DNA from: Martelella alba
Lineage (GTDB): Bacteria; Pseudomonadota; Alphaproteobacteria; Rhizobiales; Rhizobiaceae
DNA: 64,000 nt
Direction of reading: 5' to 3'
Assembly: GCF_006516955.1 (NCBI RefSeq)
Contig: NZ_VHLG01000017.1
Location: 20,714-84,713, forward strand
The notes under the pieces were generated by a model. That model was not told the DNA's origin, searched no databases, and saw only the letters and a program-made list of their open reading frames with translations. Each line of letters starts with the position of its first letter. The stretch's first letter is position 1. Made by a program: the position numbers and the translations under genes. Shown here piece after piece: positions 52,462 through 62,568 of the stretch.

Positions 52462-52692
52462 GCTTTGAGGGCTTTGAGACAAGGCAGGTGACGCGCCGGG
52501 CAAACCATGTTATAGGCGCCGCCGAAAGGAATGGCAGATGATCTGCAGGGCAGGTTATCATCCCGTTCCGTAAAGCCCGCGACTTTGGTTCGCGGCCCGT
52601 TTTCGCATTCATCGCAGGCGCCCGTCGCGCCGGTCTTCGCAGGACCGGTGAGTGAGGGGCGAATTGCGTATTTCCGTCTGGAGCTTGAAGAC

Positions 52693-53925
52693 ATGTCCGT
52701 TACCGGAACCGCCACGCTTGACCTTGATGCGCTGAAGGCCAGAAAAGCTGCCAATCACGGTGAGAAGCCCGGCCTTGTCGGCATGACCCGGCCGGAGATG
52801 GCCGAGGCGCTGTTCAATGCCGGTGTTGCCGAACGCCAGCTCAGAATGCGGGTCAATCAGCTTTGGAACTGGATCTATGTCCGCGGTGTAACGGATTTTG
52901 CCGACATGACCAATGTCGCCAAGGATCTGCGCCAGACGCTTGCCGATCATTTCACGATCTCGCGGCCGGAAGTGGTCGACGAGCAGATTTCCTCCGACGG
53001 CACCCGCAAATGGCTATTCCGCTTTCCCGCACGTGGCGCTGGCAAGCCGGTCGAGGTCGAGACGGTTTATATTCCCGAAGCTGATCGCGGAACCTTATGC
53101 ATTTCCAGTCAGGTCGGCTGCACGCTGACCTGTTCCTTCTGTCACACCGGTACGCAGCGCCTGGTGCGCAATCTGACGGCGGAGGAAATTCTCGGGCAAT
53201 TGATGGCCGCCCGCGATGCGTTGGGCGATTTTCCCAACAAGGACGCGCCGAACGGGGCCTTCATTCCCGAAAGCGACCGCAAGGTCACCAATGTCGTGAT
53301 GATGGGCATGGGCGAGCCGCTCTACAATTTCGACAACGTCAAGCGCGCGCTGCTTCTCGCCTCCGATGATGCCGGTCTGTCGCTGTCGAAGCGCCGCATC
53401 ACATTGTCGACCTCGGGTGTCGTGCCGGAAATTTATCGCACCGGTGAGGAGATTGGCTGCATGCTGGCGATTTCGCTGCATGCCGTGCGCGATGATCTGC
53501 GCAATATTCTCGTTCCGATCAACAAGAAATATCCGCTGGAAGAGCTGATCAAGGCCTGCCGCGAATATCCGGGCCTGTCCAATGCCAAGCGCATCACCTT
53601 TGAATATGTGATGCTGAAAGATGTGAATGACAGCCTTGAGGATGCCCGCGATCTGGTGAAGCTTCTGAAAGGCATTCCGGCCAAGATCAACCTCATCCCC
53701 TTCAATCCCTGGCCCGGCTCCAACTATCAATGCTCCGATTGGGAGACGATCGAGCGTTTCGCTGATTTCATCAACCAGGCGGGCTATGCCTCGCCGATCC
53801 GCACGCCGCGCGGCCGCGATATTCTCGCCGCCTGCGGTCAGCTGAAATCCGAATCAGAGCGCATGCGCAAGACCGAGCGTCTGGCCTATGAGGCGATGAT
53901 GATCGCCAATCACGGCGACGACTGA
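52693..53925 (+). CDS. rlmN: Dual-specificity rRNA/tRNA adenine methyltransferase RlmN
   Basis: Radical-SAM enzyme of 410 residues that methylates C2 of A2503 in 23S rRNA and A37 in some tRNAs. The [4Fe-4S] motif CTLTCSFC is at about residues 142-149. The substrate Cys of the methylation mechanism is in DILAACGQL near the C-terminus. Other marks are [12 protein letters not shown] and [12 protein letters not shown]. The ATG at 52693 follows GGAG and gives the usual alphaproteobacterial length; the frame is open to 52531. Confidence 0.95.
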   Translation: MSVTGTATLDLDALKARKAANHGEKPGLVGMTRPEMAEALFNAGVAERQLRMRVNQLWNWIYVRGVTDFADMTNVAKDLRQTLADHFTISRPEVVDEQISSDGTRKWLFRFPARGAGKPVEVETVYIPEADRGTLCISSQVGCTLTCSFCHTGTQRLVRNLTAEEILGQLMAARDALGDFPNKDAPNGAFIPESDRKVTNVVMMGMGEPLYNFDNVKRALLLASDDAGLSLSKRRITLSTSGVVPEIYRTGEEIGCMLAISLHAVRDDLRNILVPINKKYPLEELIKACREYPGLSNAKRITFEYVMLKDVNDSLEDARDLVKLLKGIPAKINLIPFNPWPGSNYQCSDWETIERFADFINQAGYASPIRTPRGRDILAACGQLKSESERMRKTERLAYEAMMIANHGDD

Positions 53926-53962
53926 GCATCACCTTCCCGCTGGAACGGACCCCGGGGCCTGA

Positions 53963-54613
53963 TCAGTGGGGCCGGGTCAGCAGGATCTTCACGGCAAAGG
54001 CTGAGAAGACGCTGGCGAAGAGATAATCAATCACCCTGAGCGCCCGGCGATGTGCTTTCAGCCAGCCCGAAAGCCGGTCGGCGGCAAGGGTGGTGCCAAG
54101 CGTGACCGGCAGCGATGCGAAAATGAACCAGGCGCCGAGAAAGATCAGCTTTCCGGTCACATGCGGATCGGTGGCAACAACGAATTGCGGCAGGAAGGTC
54201 ATGAAGAAGATGATGACCTTGGGATTGAGCAGGTTCACCGACAGGCCGTTCACAAAGGCCTTTTTCAGCGCCCCGGGGCGGCGCTCAGCCCGGTTTTCGC
54301 TTTCCATCACGAAATTGGAACCCTTGCGGATGGCGTTGACGGCAAGGAAGAACAGATAGGCGGCACCACCGGTCTTCAAAACGGCGAAGGCCAGCGGCGA
54401 GGCGACAATCAGCGCTGAAACGCCGAAGGCGACCAGCAGCGTGTGGACGACAAGTCCGCAATTGGTGCCAAGAATCACCATCAGTCCAGGACCCTTGCCC
54501 TCCCGCATCGCCTTGCCGACAGCAAGCGTCATGTCGGGTCCCGGCGTGATCGCCAGCAGAAAGGTCGCGGCGGTGAAGGTCAGAAGAAGCGAAATTGAGG
54601 GCAGGAATTCCAT
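53963..54613 (-). CDS. LysE/RhtB-family exporter
   Basis: Membrane protein of 216 residues with six hydrophobic segments. It begins with LLLTFTAATFLLAITPGPDMTLAVGKAM, in which ITPGPD is the signature of the family, and has NGLSVNLLNPKVIIFFMTFLPQF, typical of RhtB-type amino acid exporters. Substrate not determined. It is convergent with rlmN (38 bp apart). Confidence 0.92.
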   Translation of the reverse strand: MEFLPSISLLLTFTAATFLLAITPGPDMTLAVGKAMREGKGPGLMVILGTNCGLVVHTLLVAFGVSALIVASPLAFAVLKTGGAAYLFFLAVNAIRKGSNFVMESENRAERRPGALKKAFVNGLSVNLLNPKVIIFFMTFLPQFVVATDPHVTGKLIFLGAWFIFASLPVTLGTTLAADRLSGWLKAHRRALRVIDYLFASVFSAFAVKILLTRPH

Positions 54614-54895
54614 GGCTGGGTCGGCCTTCTGCTGATGGCGTCATTCCGGCCTGTTGCCGGTAAAGGCGTTATAGACAATCTTCTCCGAAAAGCCGATGCG
54701 CAAACGCAGGGAGGCGGGCCATACCGGTTGACCACAGGCTTGCCGGGGGGGGGGCAGGCGCTGCGCAGGCCGGAATTGTCCGGTTCAGGGCGTAGATACA
54801 TTCGATTACAATTATTGCTGTTCGTGTTACAAATCGTTAAGGAAAGGCGAGGGGTTCGTTCGGGCATATAGCGGCGTACCCATCATCCAGAACAG
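54614..54895. other. Intergenic region with a G10 tract
   Basis: The 282 bp between the divergent LysE and purC genes contain a run of ten G at 54745-54754, on the plus strand. No gene or operator was identified. The A+T-richer part just before purC (54795-54850) probably holds its promoter. Confidence 0.6.
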
Positions 54896-55864
54896 GTGAT
54901 TGCCTTGCGTATTCTTCAAGAAGCCCATTATTCCGAACTGCCGAACTATTACCGCGGCAAGGTGCGAGAGAATTATGATCTGCCGGACGGCCGGCGAATC
55001 ATCATCGCGACCGACCGGCTGTCTGCCTTTGATCGCGTGTTGGCGGCGATCCCGACCAAGGGGCAGGTCCTGACCCAGATTGCCCGCTTCTGGTTCGAAA
55101 AAACCGCCGACATCTGCCCGAATCACGTCATGGCCTATCCCGATCCCAATGTCGTGGTCGGCAAAAGACTCGAGATCCTGCCGGTGGAAATCATCGTGCG
55201 CGGCTATCTCGCCGGGACGACCGACACGTCGATCCTCACGCGCTACAAGAAGGGCGAGCGCAAAATCTATGGCTTCGATTTTCCCGAGGGAATGAAAGAT
55301 AATCAGGCGCTGCCGGAGGCCATCATCACCCCGACCAGCAAGGCCTTTGACGGCGGCCATGACGAGCCGCTGACGGAGACCGAGATCATCGAACGCGGAC
55401 TTTTGACGCAGGCGGAATGGGATACCGTCTCGCGTTATGCGCTGGCGCTCTTTCAGCGCGGTCAGGCACTTTCGGCCGAGCGCGGTCTTATCCTTGCTGA
55501 CACGAAATATGAGTTTGGCAAAGACGAAACCGGCAGGATCCTGCTCGCCGACGAGATCCATACGCCTGATTCGAGCCGCTACTGGATCGCTGAAAGCTAT
55601 GATGCGCGATTTGCCGCAGGCAAGCGTCCGGAGAGTTTCGACAAGGATTTCATCCGCTCCTGGGTGGCCGAGCGCTGCGATCCCTATCACGATGAAATCC
55701 CGGCAATTCCCGAAGAACTGGTTCTTGAGACGGCGTCGGTCTATCAGCAGGCCTTCAGGATGATTACCGGAGAGGACTTTGTCGCCGACGAGACGGGAAG
55801 CAGCGTCAAGGATCGCATTCGCGATCGCCTTGCCGCCTATTATCCCGACGCTGCCTGGACGTGA
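54896..55864 (+). CDS. purC: Phosphoribosylaminoimidazole-succinocarboxamide synthase
   Basis: SAICAR synthetase of 322 residues, making SAICAR from CAIR, aspartate and ATP in purine synthesis. Seen: [57 protein letters not shown] and [15 protein letters not shown]. The length fits the longer form found in addition to the short purC in many rhizobia, so a second copy elsewhere in the genome is likely. The start is GTG at 54896. Confidence 0.95.
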   Translation: MIALRILQEAHYSELPNYYRGKVRENYDLPDGRRIIIATDRLSAFDRVLAAIPTKGQVLTQIARFWFEKTADICPNHVMAYPDPNVVVGKRLEILPVEIIVRGYLAGTTDTSILTRYKKGERKIYGFDFPEGMKDNQALPEAIITPTSKAFDGGHDEPLTETEIIERGLLTQAEWDTVSRYALALFQRGQALSAERGLILADTKYEFGKDETGRILLADEIHTPDSSRYWIAESYDARFAAGKRPESFDKDFIRSWVAERCDPYHDEIPAIPEELVLETASVYQQAFRMITGEDFVADETGSSVKDRIRDRLAAYYPDAAWT

Positions 55865-55868
55865 GCGC

Positions 55869-56477
55869 ATGCGGCGGCCGAGGCGAAAAGCGGAGGAAAC
55901 CCGCGAGGATATTCTGAACACGGCCGAAGCGCTCTTCCGTGAGAAGGGCTATTCGGGTGTGTCAATCGCCGATATTGCCGCCGCGCTTGAAATGTCGCCT
56001 GCCAATGTTTTCAAGCATTTCCAGAGCAAGCTGGTGCTTGGGCAGGCGATCGCCCACCGCTATGGCGAGAAGTTTCGCGCGCGTTGCGATGAAGTGCAGC
56101 AGGATGCCGGCCTGCCCGCTGATATCCGGCTGACCCGCTTCGTTGACCGGCTGACCAAGGATCACCTGCAGAAAATGCAGAATGATCGCTATCTGTTCGA
56201 AATGCTGCCTTTCGTGTTCGAAGACCCGGAAAACAAGGGCCGTATGTATCGCGGACTGGTGCGCGATCGGATCGCAGATATTCTGGCCGATGGCATGGAT
56301 GCGCAACTTTTCCGAAAGGGTGATCCGGTTCGCGACGCCGAGGTCATCGTCGACATGCTGACCTGCGTGTTACATCCGAATATGGTTAAATGTGCTGATA
56401 TGGCAACACAATCTGACAAAGCGCATGCCATACTGCGTCTTGTTGATGCGGGACTCAAATACGGCGTTGCCAAGTGA
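55869..56477 (+). CDS. TetR-family regulator of the RND efflux operon
   Basis: Regulator of 202 residues. The DNA-binding region reads EKGYSGVSIADIAAALEMSP followed by ANVFKHFQSKLVLGQAI, the TetR signature. The C-terminal ligand domain is not recognisable by sequence. The ATG at 55869 lies 4 bp after the purC stop; the frame is open further left within purC. It precedes the RND adaptor gene by 155 bp on the same strand, and presumably represses it, as BepR or AmeR do for related pumps in Brucella and Agrobacterium. The pair AACAG/CTGTT at 56546-56564 could be its site. Confidence 0.88.
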   Translation: MRRPRRKAEETREDILNTAEALFREKGYSGVSIADIAAALEMSPANVFKHFQSKLVLGQAIAHRYGEKFRARCDEVQQDAGLPADIRLTRFVDRLTKDHLQKMQNDRYLFEMLPFVFEDPENKGRMYRGLVRDRIADILADGMDAQLFRKGDPVRDAEVIVDMLTCVLHPNMVKCADMATQSDKAHAILRLVDAGLKYGVAK

Positions 56478-56545
56478 TACTTGCTGAGATACGTCACTAA
56501 AACAGTCTTGCGGTAATTTGCCGGAATCCGGCCCCGTTGACGCCC

Positions 56546-56564
56546 AACAGTTGTATTCGCTGTT
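56546..56564. promoter_or_regulatory. Possible operator of the efflux operon
   Basis: AACAG and CTGTT are inverted arms with a 9-bp spacer, 68 bp before the adaptor start, and TTGACG at 56537-56542 just upstream could be a -35 box. The arms are short, so this is weak. Confidence 0.3.
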
Positions 56565-56631
56565 CCGGCACGCTGGTGAGTGTGCTAGAACGGCGTAAAT
56601 TGTTTCGATTTGTTGATTTGGATAGGTGCCC

Positions 56632-57858
56632 ATGAAGCCGCGCAAGCTTTCAATTGCTCTTCTCTCCGTTCTGGCCGTTACGGCCGTCGCATGCAGTAAG
56701 GAAGGTGAGAAGCAGGGAGGCATGCAGATGCCTCCGCCGTCTGTCGGTGTTATCGAGATGAAGCAGCAGACGCTGCCGATCACCACGACGCTTCCGGCCC
56801 GTGCCGTTGCCTATCGCAGCGCCGAGATCGTGTCGCAGGTTAGCGGCATTATCGAGGAAAAAGCCTTTACGGATGGTGCTTCGGTCAAGAAGGGCGATCT
56901 TCTCTATCAGATCGAAAAAGACAGCTACCAGGCTGCTCTTGATCAGGCCAAGGCGACGCTCGCCAAGGCAAATGCCACGGTTCCGGGCATGAAGGCCAAT
57001 TACGAGCGTTACAAAAACATCGTCAACAAGGGCGCAACCGAAATTCAGCTGACCGATGCCCAGGTCTCTTATGAGCAGTCGCTCGCTGATGTTGAGGCTG
57101 GCAAGGCTTCCGTCGCTGCAGCGCAGGTCAATCTTGATCATACCAGCATATTGGCGCCCTTCGATGGTGCGCTGGGGGTTTCGAATATCGCGATCGGCAA
57201 TATTGCCTCGTCCAGTTCGACGACGCCGCTGGTTCAGATCAATCAGCTCGATCCGATCTACGTTGACATGTATGAGTCGGCCTCCGAAGTGCTTTCGGGG
57301 TCGAGTAAATATTCCACGTCTCTGGGCAGCGAAGCGGATCTTTCCAAGATTGCCGTCACGGTTCAGCTGGATGATGGCACTGAATATGACGTCAAGGGTC
57401 ATCTCGATGTTTCGGACCGCACGGTCAACGAATCAACCGGCACAGTCAATCTGCGGGCGGTCTTCGACAATCCCAAGAGCGTGATCCTGCCGGGCATGTT
57501 TGTCCGTGCGACGCTGACGCTGGACGAGACGAAGGGCTATCTTATTCCCCAGCTGGCAGCGCAGATCGAGCCCGGCGGCAAGGTTACCGCCCAATTTGTC
57601 GGCAAGGACAATTCCGTGGAGACCCGCGTCTTCAAGGATGCCCAGTCTTCCGGCAATGGCTGGCTGGTAACCAGCGGCGTTTCCGATGGTGACAAGTTGA
57701 TTGTAGACGGCTTCCAGCGCCTGGTTGGCGGTGTGAAGACGGTGACGCCGGTACCGGTGACCATCAATTCCGATGGCGTTGTCGTCGATCAGCAGCCGGC
57801 GGATGCATCCGGCGGTTCCACAAACAAGAATGCGGCCAGTTCCGGCAGCAACGGTTGA
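56632..57858 (+). CDS. RND efflux system periplasmic adaptor (membrane fusion protein)
   Basis: Adaptor of 408 residues, AcrA/MexA-like. It has a lipoprotein signal with lipobox VTAVACS (Cys near residue 21), a biotinyl-lipoyl half-motif (VSQVSGIIEEKAFTDGASVKKGDLLYQI), an alpha-hairpin with long helices (residues 95-160), the second lipoyl half (TSILAPFDGALGVSNIAIGN), and a beta-barrel region (LPGMFVRATLTLDETKGYLIPQ). It joins the inner-membrane pump to the outer-membrane channel. Followed after 50 bp by the pump gene. ATG at 56632 is preferred over GTG at 56626. Confidence 0.93.
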   Translation: MKPRKLSIALLSVLAVTAVACSKEGEKQGGMQMPPPSVGVIEMKQQTLPITTTLPARAVAYRSAEIVSQVSGIIEEKAFTDGASVKKGDLLYQIEKDSYQAALDQAKATLAKANATVPGMKANYERYKNIVNKGATEIQLTDAQVSYEQSLADVEAGKASVAAAQVNLDHTSILAPFDGALGVSNIAIGNIASSSSTTPLVQINQLDPIYVDMYESASEVLSGSSKYSTSLGSEADLSKIAVTVQLDDGTEYDVKGHLDVSDRTVNESTGTVNLRAVFDNPKSVILPGMFVRATLTLDETKGYLIPQLAAQIEPGGKVTAQFVGKDNSVETRVFKDAQSSGNGWLVTSGVSDGDKLIVDGFQRLVGGVKTVTPVPVTINSDGVVVDQQPADASGGSTNKNAASSGSNG

Positions 57859-57908
57859 GCGAATGGTGTTTTCGCAAAAGATAGACCCCGGCGCTCGAGG
57901 AACTTTTA

Positions 57909-60900
57909 ATGGCTAATTTCTTTATTCATCGACCAATTTTCGCCTGGGTTGTGGCGATCCTGATTATGATTGGGGGCGGTCTTGGCGTCTTGACGCTGCC
58001 GATCTCGCAATATCCGGAGATCGCTCCGACCACGATTTCAATTTCATCGACCTATCCGGGCGCCAGTGCCGAAACCGTTGAATCGACGGTTACCAATGTC
58101 ATCGAGGATGGCCTGTCTGGCTTCGATGACATGCTCTACATGACGTCGACTTCAAGCAATGGCTCGTCGCAGATCCAGGTGATTTTCGGACCGGCGATTG
58201 ATCCCGAAATCGCGCAGGTCGAAGTTCAGAACAAGCTGCAGCTTGTTGAATCGCAGCTGCCCGACACGGTGCGGCAGCTGGGTCTGACGGTGAACCACTC
58301 GTCATCGTCGATCCTGATGGTGGTCGCGCTGACCTCGTCGAATGGCGATTATTCCGCGGCCGATCTCGGCAACATCATCGACAGCACGATTCAGGATAGC
58401 GTCATGCGACTGGATGGTGTGGGCAGCGTTCAGGCCTTCTTCACGCCCTATGCCATGCGGATCTGGCTCGATCCTTACAAGCTCAATCAGTACAACCTGA
58501 CCGTTGCCGATGTCACCAGCGCGATTGAAGCGCAGAACGCGCAGGTTGCCGTTGGTGATCTGGGTGATAACCCTTCGACAAAGGGGCAGCAGCTCAATCT
58601 GACCGTTGTGTCGTCGACGCAGCTGACAACGGTGCGTGAATTCGAGAATATCGTCGTCAAGGTAACCGAAAACGGTGCGACGGTGACGATGGGCGATCTC
58701 GGCCATGTCGAACTCGGGCAAGAGAATTACGATATTCAGGGCTATTACAACGGCAAGGTCGCCGGTGGTTTCGCCGTAGAGCTTGCCAGTGGTGCCAATG
58801 CTGTTGACACGTCCAGAAACGTCGTCAACTTCATGAATTCGATCAAGCCGACGCTGCCCGAAGGCGTCGACATCATCTATCCTTACGATACGACGCCCTT
58901 CGTCGAGCTCTCGATTGAACAGGTTGTTGAAACCCTGTTTGAGGCGATCGTTCTCGTCTTCCTCGTGCTGCTGGTCTTCCTGCAGAACCTGCGTGCGACG
59001 ATCATTCCGACGATTGTTGTGCCGGTGGTTCTGCTTGGTACCTTCGGCGTGCTGGCGATAGCCGGATATTCGATCAATACGCTGACCATGTTCGCCATGG
59101 TGCTGGCGATTGGTCTTCTCGTCGACGATGCGATTGTTGTGACGGAAAACGTCGAACGCATCATGCATGAGGAGGGGCTGCCGCCGCGCGAGGCGACCAT
59201 TCGGTCAATGGCGGAAATCTCCGGCGCGCTGGTTGGTATCGTGCTGGTTCTGTCGGCTGTGTTCATTCCGATGGCCTTCATCGGTGGTTCGACGGGTATC
59301 ATCTATCGCCAGTTCTCGGTGACGATTGTCTCGGCCATGGTGCTTTCGGTGCTGATGGCGCTGATCTTCACACCGGCACTCTGTGCCACAATCCTGAAGC
59401 CGGTCGATCCGACCAAGAAGGACCGTGGTCTCTCGGGTATCTTCAACCGGAATTTCGAGCGGCTGACGACGGGTTACACGGGAACGGTCAAGCGTCTGCT
59501 TGGTTTGATGATCCCGGTTTTTCTGGTGTTCGCACTCGTCGTCGCCGGTGTGGTTTATTATTTCGGCAAGCTGCCGAGTGCCTTCCTGCCCGATGAGGAC
59601 CAGGGCTATCTCTTCTCGATCGTGCAATTGCCGGATGGTGCCACGACCGATCGCACCAATGCGGTGATGCAGCAGATCCAGAACTATTTTGATACCCAGG
59701 AAGGCGCGAATGTAGACGCAGTCTTCTCCGCTGTCGGCTTTTCCTTTGCCGGTACCGGTCAAAATTACGGTATGAACTTCATCAAACTGAAAGACTTCGA
59801 TCAGCGTACGGCGAAATCGGCGGGTGCAACGGAGATCCTTCAGCGCGCGAATATGTATTTCTATACCCATATTCGCGATGCGCAGGTCTATGTTCTGCTG
59901 CCGCCTGCCATTCCGGGGCTGGGTACTTCGACAGGCTGGACCGGTTATGTGGTGGACAGTGGTAACCGCGGTCAGGATGCGACCTTCGCCTCGACAACAA
60001 ATATCATCAGTCAGATGAATCAGGGTGGGATAGCGTCACAGACACGCACAGATACCCTGGCCAACCAGACCCAGATGATGCTCGACATTGATACGGAGAA
60101 GGTTGGGGCTTATGGCGTAAACCTCTCGTCGGTTACCTCAATGCTGTCGACGATCTATGCCGGAACCTACATCAACAACTTCACGATCAACGGCAAGATC
60201 AAGAAGGTCTATGTTCAGGGTGACGCGCCCTATCGCATGCAACCGGACGATATCAACAAGTGGTATGCGTCGAATTCCGACGGTGACATGGTGCCCTTCT
60301 CGGAGTTCACCAAGATCAGCTGGGTCTCCGGTGCGCCGACGATCGCCCACTACAACGGTAACAACGCCGTGGATATTACGGGTGGCACCCAGCCGGGTTA
60401 CTCGACGGGTGAGGCGATGAACCAGCTTGAAAGTCTCGTCAAGCAGCTGACCGGGGGCTTTACCGTAGCCTGGACGGACATGTCCTATCAGGAAGTGGTT
60501 TCGGGCAATGAAGCGAGCTACCTCTATGCAATCTCGGTGGTGTTCGTGTTCCTCTGCCTTGCAGCTCTCTATGAAAGCTGGTCAATTCCCTTTGCGGTTA
60601 TCCTTGCTGTGCCTGTCGGTATCTTCGGTGCCGTGCTGGGCGCCCATTTCACCGGTCAGAATAACGACATTTACTTCAAGGTCGGGCTCCTGACGACGAT
60701 GGGTCTCGCGGCGAAGAACGCCATTCTGATTGTGGAGTTTGCCCGCGAGCTGATGGATCAGGGCATGTCCGCGGTCGATTCGGCCCTTCGTGCGGCCCGT
60801 ATGCGATTGCGCCCGATCCTGATGACGTCGCTGGCCTTCATGCTCGGTGTCGCGCCGCTGGCTGTGGCGAAGGGGGCGGGTGCAGCCTCGCAGAATGCAA

Positions 60901-61043
60901 TCGGTATTACCGTGTTCTTCGGCATGCTGGCCGCAACGGCACTGGGCGTCTTCTTTATCCCGTCCTTCTTCGTTGCAGTTTGCCGGATCATGCGGATCGA
61001 ACGCAAGAAAGAGGCCAAATCGGAAGACCAGCAGGCAATTTAA
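57909..61043 (+). CDS. RND multidrug efflux pump (HAE1 family)
   Basis: Inner-membrane pump of 1044 residues, the usual length for AcrB/MexB proteins. It starts MANFFIHRPIFAWVVAILIM. The proton relay Asp pair is in AIGLLVDDAIVVTENVER (TM4) and the conserved Lys in MGLAAKNAILIVEF (TM10). Two large periplasmic loops carry DPEIAQVEVQNKLQ and FLPDEDQGYLFSIVQLPDGA. Exports drugs, detergents or natural phenolics with proton exchange. It resembles Brucella BepE and Agrobacterium AmeB; the substrate range is unknown. A hairpin (61061-61081) separates it from the outer-membrane gene. Confidence 0.96.
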   Translation: MANFFIHRPIFAWVVAILIMIGGGLGVLTLPISQYPEIAPTTISISSTYPGASAETVESTVTNVIEDGLSGFDDMLYMTSTSSNGSSQIQVIFGPAIDPEIAQVEVQNKLQLVESQLPDTVRQLGLTVNHSSSSILMVVALTSSNGDYSAADLGNIIDSTIQDSVMRLDGVGSVQAFFTPYAMRIWLDPYKLNQYNLTVADVTSAIEAQNAQVAVGDLGDNPSTKGQQLNLTVVSSTQLTTVREFENIVVKVTENGATVTMGDLGHVELGQENYDIQGYYNGKVAGGFAVELASGANAVDTSRNVVNFMNSIKPTLPEGVDIIYPYDTTPFVELSIEQVVETLFEAIVLVFLVLLVFLQNLRATIIPTIVVPVVLLGTFGVLAIAGYSINTLTMFAMVLAIGLLVDDAIVVTENVERIMHEEGLPPREATIRSMAEISGALVGIVLVLSAVFIPMAFIGGSTGIIYRQFSVTIVSAMVLSVLMALIFTPALCATILKPVDPTKKDRGLSGIFNRNFERLTTGYTGTVKRLLGLMIPVFLVFALVVAGVVYYFGKLPSAFLPDEDQGYLFSIVQLPDGATTDRTNAVMQQIQNYFDTQEGANVDAVFSAVGFSFAGTGQNYGMNFIKLKDFDQRTAKSAGATEILQRANMYFYTHIRDAQVYVLLPPAIPGLGTSTGWTGYVVDSGNRGQDATFASTTNIISQMNQGGIASQTRTDTLANQTQMMLDIDTEKVGAYGVNLSSVTSMLSTIYAGTYINNFTINGKIKKVYVQGDAPYRMQPDDINKWYASNSDGDMVPFSEFTKISWVSGAPTIAHYNGNNAVDITGGTQPGYSTGEAMNQLESLVKQLTGGFTVAWTDMSYQEVVSGNEASYLYAISVVFVFLCLAALYESWSIPFAVILAVPVGIFGAVLGAHFTGQNNDIYFKVGLLTTMGLAAKNAILIVEFARELMDQGMSAVDSALRAARMRLRPILMTSLAFMLGVAPLAVAKGAGAASQNAIGITVFFGMLAATALGVFFIPSFFVAVCRIMRIERKKEAKSEDQQAI

Positions 61044-61060
61044 AGATTGCTAACCATATT

Positions 61061-61081
61061 GCGCCGGGGCCTCCCCGGCGC
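61061..61081 (+). terminator. Intercistronic hairpin between pump and outer-membrane gene
   Basis: GCGCCGGGG-CCT-CCCCGGCGC is a perfect 9-bp stem, 18 bp after the pump stop and followed by TTAAAAGG. It may terminate or attenuate transcription into the channel gene. Confidence 0.6.
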
Positions 61082-61140
61082 TTAAAAGGAATATGTAAAC
61101 GGCTTGTGTAAGCCACGGCCGAACCTGACAGGACAGACCT

Positions 61141-62544
61141 ATGCTATTGCGCCGCGTTTCCGTACCGTTCGTTATGTTGTTGCTTTCGGGCTGCGTGGTC
61201 GGTCCCTTCTATCAGAAGCCTGAAATGCCGCTGCCGACCAAGTTCAGCGAAGGCAGTACGAAAAGTGATGGCGACGTGACCCAGAAGGCCTGGTGGACGT
61301 CCTTCAATGATTCTCAGCTCAACGCCTATGTTGACAAGGGGTTGGCGCAGAACCTTGATATCCTGCAGGCGGTCGAGGCAATCAACCAGGCTCAGGAAGG
61401 TATTATCACCGCCACGGCGGGCGCCTATCCATCGGTCGACCTGTCGGGCGGGGACACGATTGGCAGTTCAGCCGGTGAATCTGCAACCAGCTCTGCCCGC
61501 AAGCTGACCAACACGGCCACCGGGTCAATCCCTGTTTCCTGGTATCTTGATCTGTTCGGCAAATATAAGCGTGCCGGCGAGGCGGCCGAAGCCCAGCTCG
61601 GTGAAGCTTATGCCACTGCCGATGTGGCACGTTTGAGCCTGATTTCGAACCTGATTCAGGCCTATGTAAATGCACGCCTCTATCAGGAGCGCCTGCAGAT
61701 CGCCAAATCGAACCTTGCCAGCCGGCGCGAAACCTTGAAGCTGACCCAGTTCCAGCTTGATGCCGGTGCGTCCTCGCGGCTGGATGTTGCGCAGTCGGAA
61801 GGTCTCGTCAATGCCCAGCTATCGGCGATTCCTGGGCTGGAAGCCGATTATCGGGCGCAGGTCTATTCGCTCTCGACCCTGATGGGGCTGCCCGCCGCAA
61901 CTCTGATCGATCAGATGAACAAGAAGAAGCCGATCCCGATGACCAGCGCCACCTATTCGAGTGGCGTGCCGGCTGATCTCATTCGCAATCGCCCCGACAT
62001 CCGCAACGCGGAACAGGCGCTTGCCGCAGCGACCGCGAATATCGGTGTCTCCGAGGCAGCACTTTACCCGTCAATCACATTGAGTGGCACGGTCACGGCG
62101 AGCATCAGCGCCTCCCATCTGGCCGGCAGCAACGGGTTGACTTCATGGTCTTTCGGCCCGGCGCTGAGCCTGCCTATCTTTGACGGTGGTGCGTTGCGGG
62201 CCAATGTCCGCATCAGCGAATCGCAGGCCCGCTCGGCCTATCTTGCCTGGCAGCAGACGGTGCTGAGCGCAATTTCCGAAGTGGAGACGGCACTGGCCAA
62301 GGTTTCACGTGACGGCCGTACGGTCTCGGCATTGCGGGCAACGGTTGCCTCTTACAAGGAAGCGCTCGACCTTTCAACGGCCAGCTACAAGGACGGCGCA
62401 ACATCACTGCTCGATGTTCTTGATGCGCAGCGCTCCGTTTCGAGCGCCGAGGCCGATCTCGCCGATGCGATTGCCAATATGGCGAACGACTATGTCAGCC
62501 TCAACGTTGCCATTGGCGGTGGCTATGCCGTCGGCAGCAAGTAG
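61141..62544 (+). CDS. Outer-membrane efflux channel lipoprotein (OprM/NodT type)
   Basis: TolC-family protein of 467 residues. The N-terminus has a lipoprotein signal (VPFVMLLLSGCVVGPFYQKP) with lipobox LLSGC. Two OEP repeats are seen: DKGLAQNLDILQAVEAINQAQ and the second, ALAAATANIGVSEAALYPSITLSG, with IPVSWYLDLFGKYKRAGEAA and SFGPALSLPIFDGGALRANV before each helical hairpin. It completes the tripartite efflux system and lies 97 bp after the pump gene. Confidence 0.94.
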   Translation: MLLRRVSVPFVMLLLSGCVVGPFYQKPEMPLPTKFSEGSTKSDGDVTQKAWWTSFNDSQLNAYVDKGLAQNLDILQAVEAINQAQEGIITATAGAYPSVDLSGGDTIGSSAGESATSSARKLTNTATGSIPVSWYLDLFGKYKRAGEAAEAQLGEAYATADVARLSLISNLIQAYVNARLYQERLQIAKSNLASRRETLKLTQFQLDAGASSRLDVAQSEGLVNAQLSAIPGLEADYRAQVYSLSTLMGLPAATLIDQMNKKKPIPMTSATYSSGVPADLIRNRPDIRNAEQALAAATANIGVSEAALYPSITLSGTVTASISASHLAGSNGLTSWSFGPALSLPIFDGGALRANVRISESQARSAYLAWQQTVLSAISEVETALAKVSRDGRTVSALRATVASYKEALDLSTASYKDGATSLLDVLDAQRSVSSAEADLADAIANMANDYVSLNVAIGGGYAVGSK

Positions 62545-62568
62545 AGCTGCCGAGGCGCCGGACGCACG

